Notes under the pieces: model-generated
Seen by the model: only the letters and a program-made list of their open reading frames with translations
What the model was told of the DNA's origin: nothing
The model's database searches: none
DNA from: Oopsacas minuta
Taxonomy: Eukaryota; Porifera; Hexactinellida; Lyssacinosida; Leucopsacidae
DNA length: 64,000 nt
Reading direction: 5' to 3'
NCBI GenBank assembly: GCA_024704765.1
Contig: JAKMXF010000004.1
Coordinates: 124,001 to 188,000, forward strand
Made by a program: the position numbers and the translations under genes
Shown here: positions 1 to 11,044 of the stretch, in pieces
Position numbering within the stretch: the stretch's first letter is position 1
Layout: every line of letters starts with the position of its first letter

Positions 1-593
1 TTCTGGGAAAATCCTCAGATGTGTAGTTCCCATTATCGAAATTCCACCCCAAAGATGAACTTTAGATGGATGCCTGAAGGTTGGCAGATGAACCGTTTGT
101 CCCTTTTTAATCCACATGTTGACTCTTCCAGAGTCAAGCCAAACTGAACATTCATCAGTAAAGAAGGTCTTACTCCAGTCAAAACACTTCATTTCTTTAC
201 ACCAGACGATTCTTTTGGATACATGGAGGTCGGTTAGTGCTGGAACTCGGACAGCCCGCTTGCTGACAAAGTTTTGCCTCTTTACTTGAGTATGAAGAGT
301 ACTTATGGATACAGGAGAGCTCAATCTCGGTAGTATAGAACGTAGAGAGGTCCTCGGATTGCTTTGATACGAAGCAGCTATCCTTCTTTTGTCATTTGCC
401 TTGATTTTTGAAGGACGACCAGCACCCCTTTTGTGCTGAAGGCTTATATATCTTTTATCAGATTCAAGACACGATATACAGTCTGCTTAGGTATACTTGT
501 TCGCTGGCAGATATCCACTCCTTTGGTAATTCCTGCATTGTATAGTATCTCTATTTGATTTCTACGCTGTTGTTGGGTAGAGTGCATGTACAT
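1..593 (-). pseudogene. Tc1/IS630-type transposase, N-terminal two-thirds, cut by window edge
   Basis: Read on the minus strand from ATG at 593. A helix-turn-helix stretch (QQQRRNQIEILYNAG) is followed by a GAGRPSK hinge and a second HTH. The start of the DDE catalytic fold follows, with the first aspartate in FFTDECSVWLDSGR and the typical HLWGGIS motif near the window start. One frameshift near position 460 separates the first ~45 residues from the rest. The C-terminal catalytic residues lie outside the window, so activity cannot be judged beyond the frameshift. A DNA transposase would cut and paste its own element in the nucleus; this copy is broken. Confidence 0.8.
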
Positions 594-789
594 TGTACAA
601 AATATGCAGTCTTAGATGACGGAAATGGGGTCTCGAAATATATATAGTTATATTTGCTTGGGAATCACAATATTTCAGCCAAACAAACGAAATATTATGT
701 GAAATAGCGAATCTATTGGTTTTCTAACAATTATAGGAAGTGTATATATACAGTAAGGTAAATGGTTGTATAATATGCGCATAACCTGA

Positions 790-1220
790 TGTCCTTCATG
801 GTGATTCAATTAATCATGAAATGTCCTAATAATTTCCGAACATACTGTAACTGCTTCCTGGATTGCAGGTAAAATGAGGTTTTCACCAATTGTATGTGGC
901 TTACCAGATTTGCAATTAGTAACGAAATGTTACAGGAGGCAACCAAACCATCAATGTTTTGTCTATCTATTTTTCCAAATATTCCGCCCATTGTTTTTCG
1001 GCTGTCTCTCATTTTAATGAAGAATTACACATCTTTCTCTACCTTATCACTGTGGCGCGATTTCAGATGATCAATCATTGTTGACGGCTTCATTCCCTCA
1101 TTAGAAAATACTTGTTCGCACAACAAACACATTGGGAGTTGTTCATTGGAAGGAGATTTAACAAATCCGTATTTGATATAATCAGCACTATACTGTCTAC
1201 ACTTCTTTTACTATTCATTT
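790..1220 (-). pseudogene. hAT transposase fragment, ZBED5/SCAND3-like N-terminus
   Basis: On the minus strand the reading begins with a BED-type zinc finger: KYGFVKSP, then CLLCEQVF and, about 15 residues on, HLKSRH. A stop lies just before MRDSRKTMGG, and the reading resumes with LVASCNISLLIANLVSHIQ, which matches the conserved ASYxISxxIAKxxKPH region of ZBED5/SCAND3-type hAT proteins. The catalytic core and dimerisation domain are missing; coding similarity stops near 790. This is a 5'-end remnant, probably of the same element whose GC-rich terminus lies at 1560-1646. Confidence 0.65.
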
Positions 1221-1559
1221 CTTCGATCGAGTTTATCAATTCCTTTCGGTTTAGATTTCTACGTATGTATTTATATTGAAATTAAACAGATTACTAACTA
1301 TTACGAAGTTTACATTTGTTTGAAGAACAATGATAATTATATTTCGATTAGGAAAGCCATAGACATTGTAACAAAATAATTCTTCATTCATTTTTAAGGA
1401 TTAGCTGTTGTTAATAATCACCAAGAGTATTACCACTGTAAATGTCTTTGATAATTGAAGTATTTGCTAGCACCTATTGTTAATGAATAATGAGGAATAT
1501 GATACCACTTTTTTGACCTGAGGTCGTATCTCTGTTTCGCTTTCTATAACCCACAGCGC

Positions 1560-1646
1560 CCCCCCAGCCCCCCTTGCTGCGTGGCCGCCCCCCTACAACC
1601 CTTCAGCGCCCCCCAGGGGCTCTACGGCCCACTTTGAGAAACACTG
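1560..1646 (-). repeat. GC-rich terminal region of a hAT element
   Basis: An isolated C-rich block ends in TTTGAGAAACACTG. Read from the outside inward on the minus strand this is CAGTGTTTCTCAAAGT, the same terminus style as the complete hAT at 18249-20692 (CAGTGCTTCTCAAAC and CAGTGGTACTCAAAC). It lies upstream of the hAT N-terminal fragment at 790-1220, as the 5' TIR of that element should. No partner end with the flanking octamer GTTTAGAT was found, so the left half appears deleted. Confidence 0.55.
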
Positions 1647-1649
1647 GTT

Positions 1650-2576
1650 TAGATGATACAAAAGAATGTTTAGGCGATGAGGATAGTGATAATATTATCA
1701 TCGATATTACAATGAATTCTAATTCATTTCATACGCGTAGACTATATATTTGCATAATGATATAGGGGTTTCTGGGTCTGATAGATTTCATACGCCTTGA
1801 GATATTTTTGCCCAAATTTATGCACCTGTAGGCGCGCCGCTTACCCCTGGATGGCACCCTATTCAAGTACAATACGATATATTTTACCAAGTTTTCGTCT
1901 ATTACACATTGAATGGCAAATTGCCACCTGTAAGTAATGGAAACAACATTATAGGAATTAGATTATCTATTCTTCAGATAATTTAATTGATAAGGATGAA
2001 GGATTATATGTGTATAATCTCGGAATAACAGAACTATATCAGGTGCTAGAAACTGTTTTGTTTCTACAATTTCTGATCTGGTAACAGGTAATAAAACAAA
2101 TCATGAAGAATTATGTGCAATTATCGTTGAAAACATGTTTGGTAAAGTGCGAATTGTGATACCTTTTTTGCTTACTAAGTGTGTGTATTTCAAGATAATT
2201 TTAGGAAAATTCAGGATTGGGTAAATAACATCTTGGACATTTTAACAGACTTGCGACTACTACCCAACTTTCAGTTTAGGGTTCCTCTATCCTTGTTAGC
2301 AGAAATGAAGTTGTAGATAGTATACCTTGCGATTCCAAACGCCAAAAAATGCTTAACTCTATAAGAAATCCCATGCTCATAATTTTTACGAAAAAAATGT
2401 CCAATAATGTGTCACCGTTGTGTCACTTTCAATTGATCCATCTCCTGATGCTATGTTCTAAAATAATCGAAAATGGATTGATTTTGAAATCTATATGCAA
2501 ATAATGCATTGGTGAACAAAGATTTATGAATTGAAAACATCTCGTTGTTATGGTGAACTATAAAATATGTCCAAAA
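1650..2576. other. No recognised gene; short open patches only
   Basis: An AT-rich stretch with a few short open patches on the plus strand (for example PGWHPIQVQYDIFYQ near 1850 and LYVYNLGITELYQ near 2010) that could be decayed exons. I do not recognise them. No splice model or element end is visible. Confidence 0.3.
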
Positions 2577-2582
2577 TTTTAG

Positions 2583-3380
2583 TGCTCACCCGTTACATCC
2601 CCACTCTGGCGATCTCTATTGTGCAAAATTAGCAATAAAGTAGGTGTCTCCAACAGAAAAATGGCTCGAAAATTCGATTTCTCTCAATCATATGTTCGTA
2701 AGATTATCAAAGAGAATGGTGTTATTTATCATAAATGTAAGCGAGTCCCAGATAGTAAACCCGAACAAGAATTGAGGGCTAAGTCTAGGTGTCTAAAATT
2801 ACGGAGAGATTTTTCCCCATCAAGCACAACTCATATTGTAATGGATGACGAATCGTATTTCGGACTAAACGATGACAATATCAATGTTAATAAGGGTTAT
2901 TATATTTCAGAATCTCTCTCAGCCAAGTCTCTGAATCCTAGAATTAGTTATACTCGTAAATCCAAGTACCAGCCTAAACTTTTAATTTGGTTAGCAATTT
3001 CGAAAGAAGGCATATCGGAGCCATATTTTTGTCCTCGGAATCTTTCAGTGACTGGCGAAATTTACCGAAATCAACGCATAAAAAGCATCTAATTCCTTTC
3101 TTGGAAAAGTTCATGAAGAGGGTGAATATTACTTCTGGCCTAATCTATCAAGTAGTCATTATGCTAAAGATACACTGAAACTTCTTGAAGATCTAAATAT
3201 CCCATATATTCCAAAATCTGCTAACCCTCCTAATACACCTCAATTATGGCCAATTGTGGATTTCTGTGGTTATTTGAAATCCAAAGTTTATGAAGGTGGG
3301 TGGGAAGCTAGATCCTTCAGAATGTTGAAGCAAAGGATTCGGAAATCAATCAGGCAAGCGGAATTTTCAAGTGTCAAGAC
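2583..3380 (+). pseudogene. Tc1/mariner-like (DDE_3) transposase, 5' and central part
   Basis: Plus-strand reading with an HTH (KVGVSNRKMARKF...SYVRKIIKENG), the first aspartate region VMDDESYF, the LLIWLAIS strand, then a frameshift near 3090. It continues as EYYFWPNLSSSHYAKDTL and NIPYIPKSANPPNTPQ. The family normally has WPDLAS at the second catalytic position; here the D is N, so the protein is catalytically dead besides being frameshifted. The coding sequence is interrupted at 3380 by a hAT insertion and resumes at 5559. The start is lost: upstream reading runs into a terminus-like repeat at 2577-2595. Confidence 0.75.
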
Positions 3381-5558
3381 CAGGCATGTACAACCTTTTC
3401 GAGAAGTGGGCCATAATACGATGTTCAAACTATGTTGTGGCCGGGTGTTAATTTTTATTCACAATTTGTAATAACTATATATTTATCAGATTGAATTACT
3501 TGTCGATAGTTTAGAAATTAATCTTGCAACTTACAAGGATGAAAAATAGAGTTTAATTAAGAGCTCCTAATTCTATAGTAAAAAAACTAAATTATAATAA
3601 CTAATGAGATACTTGGCACTGCTTGGAGCGAACTATCATTGAAATATCAGGTCTGATTGTTGATGTTGCAACTCGAAGCTGATTTAAGAGATGTCTGTCA
3701 GTAAGGTTGGTTCTAGCTTTGGTTTTAGTAAGCTTCATTTCGAGAAAAATTGTTCGTAGATGTAGTTACTGCCAAAGACACATGCCATCTTAAGTTCATG
3801 GTAATAAAGTTTTGGGAATGTTGTCTTCGGAAAATATTGCTTGTAAAAATCTATCAAGGGAGCATCTCTAGACTTTTCTCTTAGATGTGATGTACATTGT
3901 AGTTCTATTGGTTCAATTTGATATCTTTCTGGAACTAAATCAACATCAATATCGAATGAAGACGAGAATATTTTGGAACCTTGTTCGTGGACATCAAAAC
4001 TTGCCATCCTATGAGAAAATTCAGTTTTAAGTATTGTTATTTCTTCAGCATATTTGGTCAAATTGATTGATACCGTCCCATTTACAGTAAGTTTTTTCAG
4101 GAAAGGGAAATGACTAGCCTTATTTTCCAGCAGCTGCCTCTCCCAAAGTTGAAGTTTAAATTGAAATGCCTTGATATGTTTATAGAGTTGGGTGACAAGT
4201 TGATTTTTTCCCTGGAGCTTTGTATTCAATTCATTAAGGTGTGTTATTATGTCCACCAAAAATGCTAAGTCCATCTGCCAAGACTCATCTTATAATTCAG
4301 GCACATGGTGGTCTTTCATTTCGACGAAAAGTTGGATTTCATGTAAAAGATTGTAGAATCTCATCAAACAATTTCCCCTACTTAACCAGCGAACCTCGCT
4401 GTAAAAAGTCACATCGCCATATTCAGCATTAATTTCAATCAGGAATTTTTTAAACTGTCTGTGATTTAGAGCTTTTGATCGGATGAAGTTTACTGTATTT
4501 ACAACAACAGACATTACATTATTCATACTGAGACGTTTAGCGCATAGGTTTCCTGGTGAATGATGCAATGAGATATGATTAGATCGGATTCTAAACCTAA
4601 TATCGATAGCTCTCTCAATGCAAGCGCAACTACGCCTTTTCTCTTTCCCAGCATACAGGGAGCACCGTCCGTAGTTAATGCAATGAGTTTCGAGAAGTTA
4701 AATTATATTTCAGCAACGAATTTTTCAGTTCAGCAAATAGTTGTTCTCCAGTTGTGTACCTCTCATATTACATAACTCTAATAGATTTTCTGTGTTATTA
4801 AAATCAGTGTCTAAACCTTGGACAAATATTGCAAGCTGTGCAGTATCACCCACTCAGTAGATTCATCGAGACAAATGGAATAGCACTGAAATTTTCTGAA
4901 CATTTCATCAACAATGCTTCTATATTTTCTGCCAAGTCATCTAGCCTTCGAGGTACTGTAATACGGGATAGACTGATTTAGAAATTAGTTCTTTTCTCTC
5001 AGGACACCACATCCCAGTGACAGTCTTAATACAGTCCATAACAAATTCTCCATCTGTGAAACACTAGATTTTTAGCAATAATTTCACTTACGGCGTAGCC
5101 AGCTCTTACTACGCCTTCTTCATCTCTGTTAACCTTTGTAAATATAGCTTGAGGTGCCTGGAGGGATATTTTGAGACTTTCAACTTTTTCATTTCGTAAA
5201 TTAAGCGTGAATCTGTCATGTTTATCAGCATGTTTAGCATATAGTGTCGCTTAATGTTGTGTTCCTTGATTACAGCTACTGATTGAGAACAAATAAGACA
5301 AATGGGTCTGTCTTCTTGAAAAATAAAAATATATTTTTCAGTCTATTTATCATTGAATGCATGACATTCAAAGTCAAATTTTCTTCGCTTAGCAGCCATA
5401 TCAGTCATTTATTATGGGTATTCAGGAAATTGATTAAATATCCAAAATATCTAATATAGAAATTGAAAATATCAATTACGGGTTAATAAAATAAGGATGT
5501 GGGTGATTATATATTCTATAAGTTTTGTCCTATGCGGGCCGGGGGTTGTACATGCCTG
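3381..5558 (-). mobile_element. hAT element, GTF2IRD2-like, complete with TIRs and TSD
   Basis: The ends are perfect 15-bp inverted repeats: CAGGCATGTACAACC at 3381 and its reverse complement ending at 5558. They are flanked by the octamers GTCAAGAC (3373-3380) and GTCAAGGC (5559-5566), matching at 7 of 8, the TSD length typical of hAT. Length is 2178 bp. The element sits inside an older Tc1-like transposase, whose reading frame resumes immediately after the right TSD. Confidence 0.9.
3735..5400 (-). pseudogene. hAT transposase, GTF2IRD2/ZBED5-like
   Basis: Minus strand. The N-terminus reads AAKRRKFDFECHAFND and ICLICSQSVAVIKEHN...H, the C2H-type finger of this subfamily. After several breaks come FTDGEFV, DTAQLAIFVQGLD, the MNNVMSVVVNTVNFIRSKALNHRQF segment and EVRWLSRG (the hallmark tryptophan-rich hAT block). 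Then MDLAFLVDIITHLNELNTKLQG runs open for 179 codons to 3735. At least five stops or frameshifts make it non-functional; the longest intact segments are 4290-4568 and 3735-4274. The C-terminal hATC dimerisation motif is not evident. Confidence 0.8.
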
Positions 5559-5736
5559 GTCAAGGCGCATATCCGAAAATCTGCAGACAATGGCCCATTA
5601 GCAGCGATCCATTGAGTTCTAGCTAAATTAAAATGCAATTAAACAAATATGATCGAATTATACAATACTCTGTTGATAATTGTTACATGCTCAAACAGGA
5701 TAAATTTTTTCGAATCTTTTAGTGCTCACCCGTTAT
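5559..5736 (+). pseudogene. 3' remainder of the Tc1-like element split by the hAT
   Basis: Immediately after the hAT target duplication the frame resumes as HIRKSADNGPLAAIH, the C-terminal helix common in this Tc1-like family (IRKIADNGPLAAIH-type). The block ends with TTTTAGTGCTCACCCGTTA followed by TA, probably the 3' terminus of the element. The same 19-mer in the same orientation lies at 2577-2595. Confidence 0.65.
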
Positions 5737-5899
5737 AAGGTTTGGGAGATGGGCTACTGACTCAGAGATATTTGTAACTTAGTTGGAATTAATATGATAT
5801 TTGGGTGTTTTTGGGGCGTGCTGCAACTCATTGGCTGGGTTTTCAGCTAATGGATCAAGTTTGGGTCAATTATTTAAGGAGGTGATTTCAAATGTTGTA

Positions 5900-7238
5900 C
5901 AGGGTGTACCAAAAGTGCTGTCGTATAACTAACAATTATCCGAAGTTCATAATATTCGCAACCCATTCCATACTCTTATTATTTTGTTATTATTCCGATA
6001 GTTGAGTTTGTTTTGTATATTTATCTGCACAAATTAGATTTTATATTCTCACTCTTTGATATTTTTTCCAAGTTTTTACATTTTTGTGCACTTTTCAAAT
6101 AACTGATGTCAACGACCATGGTATTGAACTTCGAAATATAGCCATTGGGATGCTAAAGGCTGATTTGACTCTTAAAAAAGCGTCAGAAGCCCTAAGGTAT
6201 TTCTATTAGATCAGTCCAAAGATGGTCCCGTTGGGAAAAACCTGGACAATCCTTGGGTACTTTATCTAGCAGCGGACGCCCAAAGATCATTTCTCGCGTT
6301 CCTAAAATCATCATATCAAAGTCTTTGTCCAAGAGAGGAAAATCTACACGATCTATAGCACGTACATTGGTCAATTCTGGTTTTCCTCTTCACATTCAAC
6401 AGTACATCGCTATTTGAGGAATTCCATCCATGTTTATCCTTACAAAAGGCAGCGAATCCCTCGTCTCACCAATAAAATGATGCAAAATCGACTCGGCTTC
6501 GCCCTCAAGCACAAGAATTGGACCGTAACAGATTGGGAGGATGTTTTGTGTTCCGATGAACCACCCTTTCAACTATTTTCACCACCAAACAGGCAGAACG
6601 ACCGAGTGCGGTCACATAGTTCGGCAGATGTTCAGCCATTCAAATGTGTTAAATTCCCGGTGAAATCCAAGTTTGGGGGATGATGTCTCATCAGGCACTC
6701 TCAGAACTCATATAATCCCTCAGAAACAGAATGTTAACGGAGAATATTATCGAGAAAAATACTGAAAGGAACTTGCATGGATGCAATGAAGAGAACAGCA
6801 AATTCTGACACTATTTTGGAACGGTCTATGACTGAAAAGATGTCCCAGTCGATTTTTATGCAAGATGGCGCTCCAGCCCACACCGCCAAGTTCACTCAGA
6901 CTTGGTGTTCAGTACACCTGCCAAACTATTGAGCGAAGGTTGACTGGCCAAGCAACTCCTCGGATTTGAATCCGATCGAAAATTTATTGTCTATCCTACG
7001 AACAACTCAGTAAACTCCCGAAGTAAGCACTATAAATTCCCTCATAATTCATTTAAAATGGTGTGGTCAGGGATTGACCCTGTGATTCTTCAAAATTTGA
7101 CAAATGGTATGCCCGATCGCATTAGCAAAAGTTATAAATCGGTCAGGAGATTATATTGGGAAATAGAGTAAGTATATATTGTGTATTGAATATGTTATAG
7201 TCAAATATATAATAGGACAGCACTTTTGATACACACTG
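5900..7238 (+). mobile_element. Tc1-like element, DD37E type, full length
   Basis: TIRs start CAGGGTGTACCAAAAGTGCT at 5900 and CAGTGTGTATCAAAAGTGCT (reverse strand) at 7238, each next to a TA dinucleotide that is the target duplication. Length is 1339 bp, usual for Tc1/mariner. Transposase is on the plus strand and decayed. Confidence 0.9.
6107..7171 (+). pseudogene. Transposase of the 5900-7238 Tc1-like element
   Basis: Frames change several times (near 6200, 6410, 6690). Recognisable in order are GIELRNIAIGMLKADLTLKKA (HTH), SSGRPKIISR (hinge), LGFALKHKNWTVTDWEDVLCSDEP (first D), LFSPPNRQNDRV, FMQDGAPAHTAK (second D) and WPSNSSDLNPIENL (E). Spacing between the second D and the E is 37, so this is a DD37E transposase. 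A stop interrupts the segment between them. The start codon is not certain. Non-functional. Confidence 0.85.
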
Positions 7239-7239
7239 T

Positions 7240-9836
7240 ATATATTCAGACTTTAAGTACTCATTACCATCCCGTACTATCTCAAAATTATGTCGATAAA
7301 TAAATTATTTTTAAAAGCAACCTAAGCATTGGTTGCAATATATGGCAGCGAAATTATTCATTTACCACTAGATTATTAGTGAGACCGATAAATTAAAATG
7401 GAATTATTAGTGTGATTATACTTATGCATTGCGAATACATTAAATAATTTCTTAACCTTTAACCTAGGTTGTTTTTTACAAACCCCTCAATTAATTCCTG
7501 TATTCGACATCACTTGAGTTAAGTAATAATATATAAATGAAGAAGTAATTATCATTTTACAATATTACTGATGTTTTTGCTCAATTTACATGCTTCATCC
7601 CATTGAATTTAGCCCAAAGAAAAGTGGAGTACTCATTGAATGTTACTGCTAAAAAGAAAGTGATGGCTCTAATTACAAGTTCCAGTTGATAATTACGCTC
7701 AGATAGATATAGTTCATTTTATGGATACATTATCTTCGATTATACTTTGAATATTGTAAGTAATTTATCAAAAACATTTTCTATAAATGAATCTTGAATA
7801 TTTGTGGGTGTCATCTAAATATTTAAATATATTGTGAGATAGTTTAAAAGATCACAAATGTAAATATGTACGATATGTATCGACAGTTGGATTGTATGGG
7901 ATAATTATATGACTTTGCCTATAATCAAGATACGTTTAGAAGCTAGATTATATTTCGCAAGATTTGGAAATTGCACACATCAATAAGCAAAGCTCTGGCA
8001 GAATATATTATGTAACCAGTGAACATGATAGCCATATCCTTATCCTTAAAATTATCTTGATGTATCTAGGAAATATATCTCCAAATCTCTCTTACAAGCG
8101 ATTATTTTACAAATTTATTCAAATTTGGATAAGATAATAGTTCCTTTCTATTTTTTGGAACATTCATTTGGTGACTAGGACCACCTCCTGGAGTTAATCC
8201 GTCTTACCATTCTTGCATTTATAATTACAAATTGAAGTGTTGAATATTTGCAGAAATGTGTCATCCATGGTTATTACTATAACTGTGTGACCTGAGAACT
8301 TTATTACGGCAATGTTTTGTTATTGTTTATGAAAACATCCTTGGATCAATTGGTCTATTTCTAGAGTCTACGAAGAGATATTGAAAATTTAACAGAGCTT
8401 CAAAAATGGCCATTTTTCACAACTTGTTCCCGTTTTAGCCAATCAGATGACATCATTTCGACTTTGGACTCGTCGGATATCATAACTTGTGTTAATTATT
8501 AACACGAGCAATAATACATTTATTCGGGGAAAATACACCAATTTTGTATTATCGTGAGTAACATTATTGCCTATTAATTTAATAGACTTCAAGTAATCCA
8601 TGGTTTAGAATAGTAGTAAAACCTTATCTACTGATGGTCACGCCTAGACTAATTTAATCTACTGAAAACAAAACTTGAAACAAAAATCAATGTTGGTTCA
8701 AAAATCGGCTTTTGTCTTCAGAATTATCAGTAAGCAGGGATAAATGAGGTTGTTAATTCAATTTCTATAGCATGAAATTTAATCACAAATAAGATAGGAA
8801 TGTGAATGCTTGAATGTTGACAAAAATGCATTAAAATAGGTATAATTCATTTGGAATTTTAGAATTATTAGATAATTAGTGAATTATGGTAGTCAATTAC
8901 AAATAATTGTAAATAACTTCAAGGGAACATTGCAAGTTAAAGAAACTTGGTTTATTCTGAAAACCTACTTAAATCGATAGTTTGAACAGATAAATTTGGG
9001 TTTCGGAGATATCCTCGAAAGCTAAATCATAGTTCCGATTTACTTACGGTGACAGTTTCAGTTTCAATATTGAGGCTGCATATATGCACGAATCAATCGA
9101 GTTATATTTTTGATCAATTCTCCAGATCTTTATGCTATAAGAGAAAGTTTTGTGACAAAATTAGTTCAGGAGTTTGAGGTTTAACAAGGACCAGGCCAAT
9201 TTTTCCAGTATTGTTGCAAGTTTCCCTTTGGAGCTACATACTCAAAGTCCAGAAGTTTCTACTTATTCTAATTATACATTCACATTTGTATTATTTTCAA
9301 TTATATGGAAATTTTAAATGCTGTATAACTCTCTCAATTCATTCTAACCATTTATTCGTTGTGATATACGTAATCAGCGTCAAAGTCCCCCTCGTTTGAG
9401 TGATCACTTGACCATTTTTGGAGAGACTTTTTCCTAACTACCCAAGAATACCTCATGAATGTGACAACTTTCCAATCTCAAATTGTGTCGTAACCCACTC
9501 CGTTCAGTAACCACGCAGCTAGGTCTACTGCATCTAGTTATACACACATCGACTTTCTAAATGATCGTGAAACACGATTATTTTCCCGATCCCTCAATTT
9601 TATTGATATTTCTTACATATTTACCGTAAGTATACCTGTAATCGTTTGTTTTGTTAATAATTCATAGTAATAAATTGATTATTTTTCGTAAGCTTGAGCT
9701 CTTGGTAACTGGAAGATATTTGTATGCTTAAAGTTAGTGAAAAAATTTGAATTTGAATTGTCATACTTCCATCTCATGATTTATCCTGAAAGATGACTCG
9801 TTTGCATGGGAATAATGATATTCTATATAGTGGGAA
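7240..9836. other. About 2.6 kb with no recognised gene or element
   Basis: AT-rich sequence with only short chance open frames on either strand. I found no transposase motifs, TIR pair or tandem array. A short perfect palindrome, GTGTTAATTATTAACAC, lies near 8490. Confidence 0.4.
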
Positions 9837-9888
9837 GTCAGTTGATTGCCCTAACTAAACATGTGATTGTTTTGGGCAATCAACTGAC
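9837..9888. repeat. Perfect 15-bp inverted repeat (hairpin), 22-nt loop
   Basis: GTCAGTTGATTGCCC at 9837-9851 is followed after 22 nt by its exact reverse complement at 9874-9888. It lies directly upstream of the hAT coding remnant. It could be a subterminal structure of that element or a free hairpin; the stem is short for a microRNA precursor. Confidence 0.6.
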
Positions 9889-9889
9889 A

Positions 9890-10854
9890 GAAGCAAATCA
9901 GAGGAGGTTGGCAAAATCACCATGTCAAGAAAAGGCGACTCTTCAAAGTAAACTTGCTCGGTAATATTATGCTTGCAATCTGCCTTTTAACCTTCCTGAA
10001 CATGTCATCTTCAAGCAGACTATTTCCATACTTTGACCAGGTTACTTTCCTCCTTCAAGAGACTATCTAGCTTGTACACTTCTTAAAAGGTGTCCGAAGA
10101 AGTAACTAAAGTCGCAATGACAGACTTATATGGAAACACGTACTTTATTCTAAGATGGATAGTGCGACAAATATAACACTCCTGTTATTACATACAGTGT
10201 ACACACAGGTGAAAAATCTTACTTTGCAACTACAATAGACACTGGTTCTACTAAACAAATTGCTAGATATTGTGTATCATTGGGCAATAGATGCATCTTT
10301 CCAGAAGGTTTGGGTGCAACGTTGTCGCGGTTGTAACTGATAATGAGAAAAAATGCAGTCCAATCGGTTTGAGTTGAAATCAACGAACGAATCCCTTCAG
10401 TATATTGTTGTGCTTCTCATTTTCTGAATTTGATTGCTAAGGATTTAATGTCATTAATAGTAATAGCCCATGTTACAGAAATAATAAATATTTTCACACT
10501 CATCATGGGCCAGGAGCTCTTTTGACCAATCAGAAAGGATCAATACGCCACAATTACCAGTTGTTACACCCGAATAGCCAAATGGAGTGTATCCAAATCC
10601 ATCTGACCAATATACCTTTCCTATTGAATATTTTGGCACAGAATGAGATGTAATCATAACTCTTATTGCTCACCTCATTAGCAACATAGGTCTCTATCGA
10701 GAAGCGAGATATATTCGTAACCAGCTTCCACCGATTGCAATATCTCTGTATAAATTTGTATGACAAAATCTAATATTGCAGATTCATGCGAAGAATGACG
10801 GAAATTAATATAATTGGAGCAACTTACCAATCACCACACAAAGATTCAACAACG
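9890..10854 (+). pseudogene. hAT transposase with DUF659-type domain, left part
   Basis: Plus strand with multiple frameshifts. Readable segments in order: SKLAR...YACNLPFNLPEHVIFKQ and PGYFPPSRDYLACTLL (N-terminal region typical of DUF659 hATs), NTPVITYSVHTGEKSYFATT, DTGSTKQIARY, VVTDNEKKC (catalytic D region), CCASHFLNLIAKDLM (the C..H..NL block), HVTEIINIF and LYREARYIRNQLPPIAISL. The reading is cut at 10854 by the LTR of a gypsy element and resumes at 21635, where ITPIHYLANILKPRYMGQKL follows. Clearly a dead copy. Confidence 0.8.
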
Positions 10855-10981
10855 TGTAATGTAAGTTTAATAGTAGTAAGCTAGATCTAATAATCTATAC
10901 AATCTCTAGTATTAGACTATCCATACATTAATCTTCAAATAATTACAGGCACTACATTTTATATTAATATACTTCGTTCCA
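10855..10981 (-). repeat. 3' LTR of the gypsy element
   Basis: About 127 bp, alignable along its length with 21494-21634 (shared AAGTTTAATAGTAG, AATAATCTATACAATCTC and GTTAATCTTCAA-like blocks). Bounded by TG at 10855 and CA at 10980-10981 in plus-strand reading. Divergence between the two LTRs (small indels plus many substitutions) says the insertion is old. Confidence 0.75.
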
Positions 10982-10995
10982 TATCTCCCCCCTTA
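10982..10995 (-). other. Polypurine tract of the gypsy element
   Basis: On the minus strand the purine run AAGGGGGGAGATA lies directly before the LTR start TGGAACG, the expected place for plus-strand DNA priming. Confidence 0.7.
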
Positions 10996-11044
10996 GGCAT
11001 TCAATATATCTCGTAGTCCTGTAAATATTGTGCTAACCTTTTAT

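Noticed and set aside
1574-1765. 63-codon open frame in a C-rich block
   Set aside because: It lies in the terminal repeat of a hAT element; no protein family resemblance.
1800-2160. Possible exon of a membrane protein (PGWHPIQVQYDIFYQ and later patches)
   Set aside because: Similarity to any known protein was too weak to name; frames change every ~40 codons and no splice sites support it.
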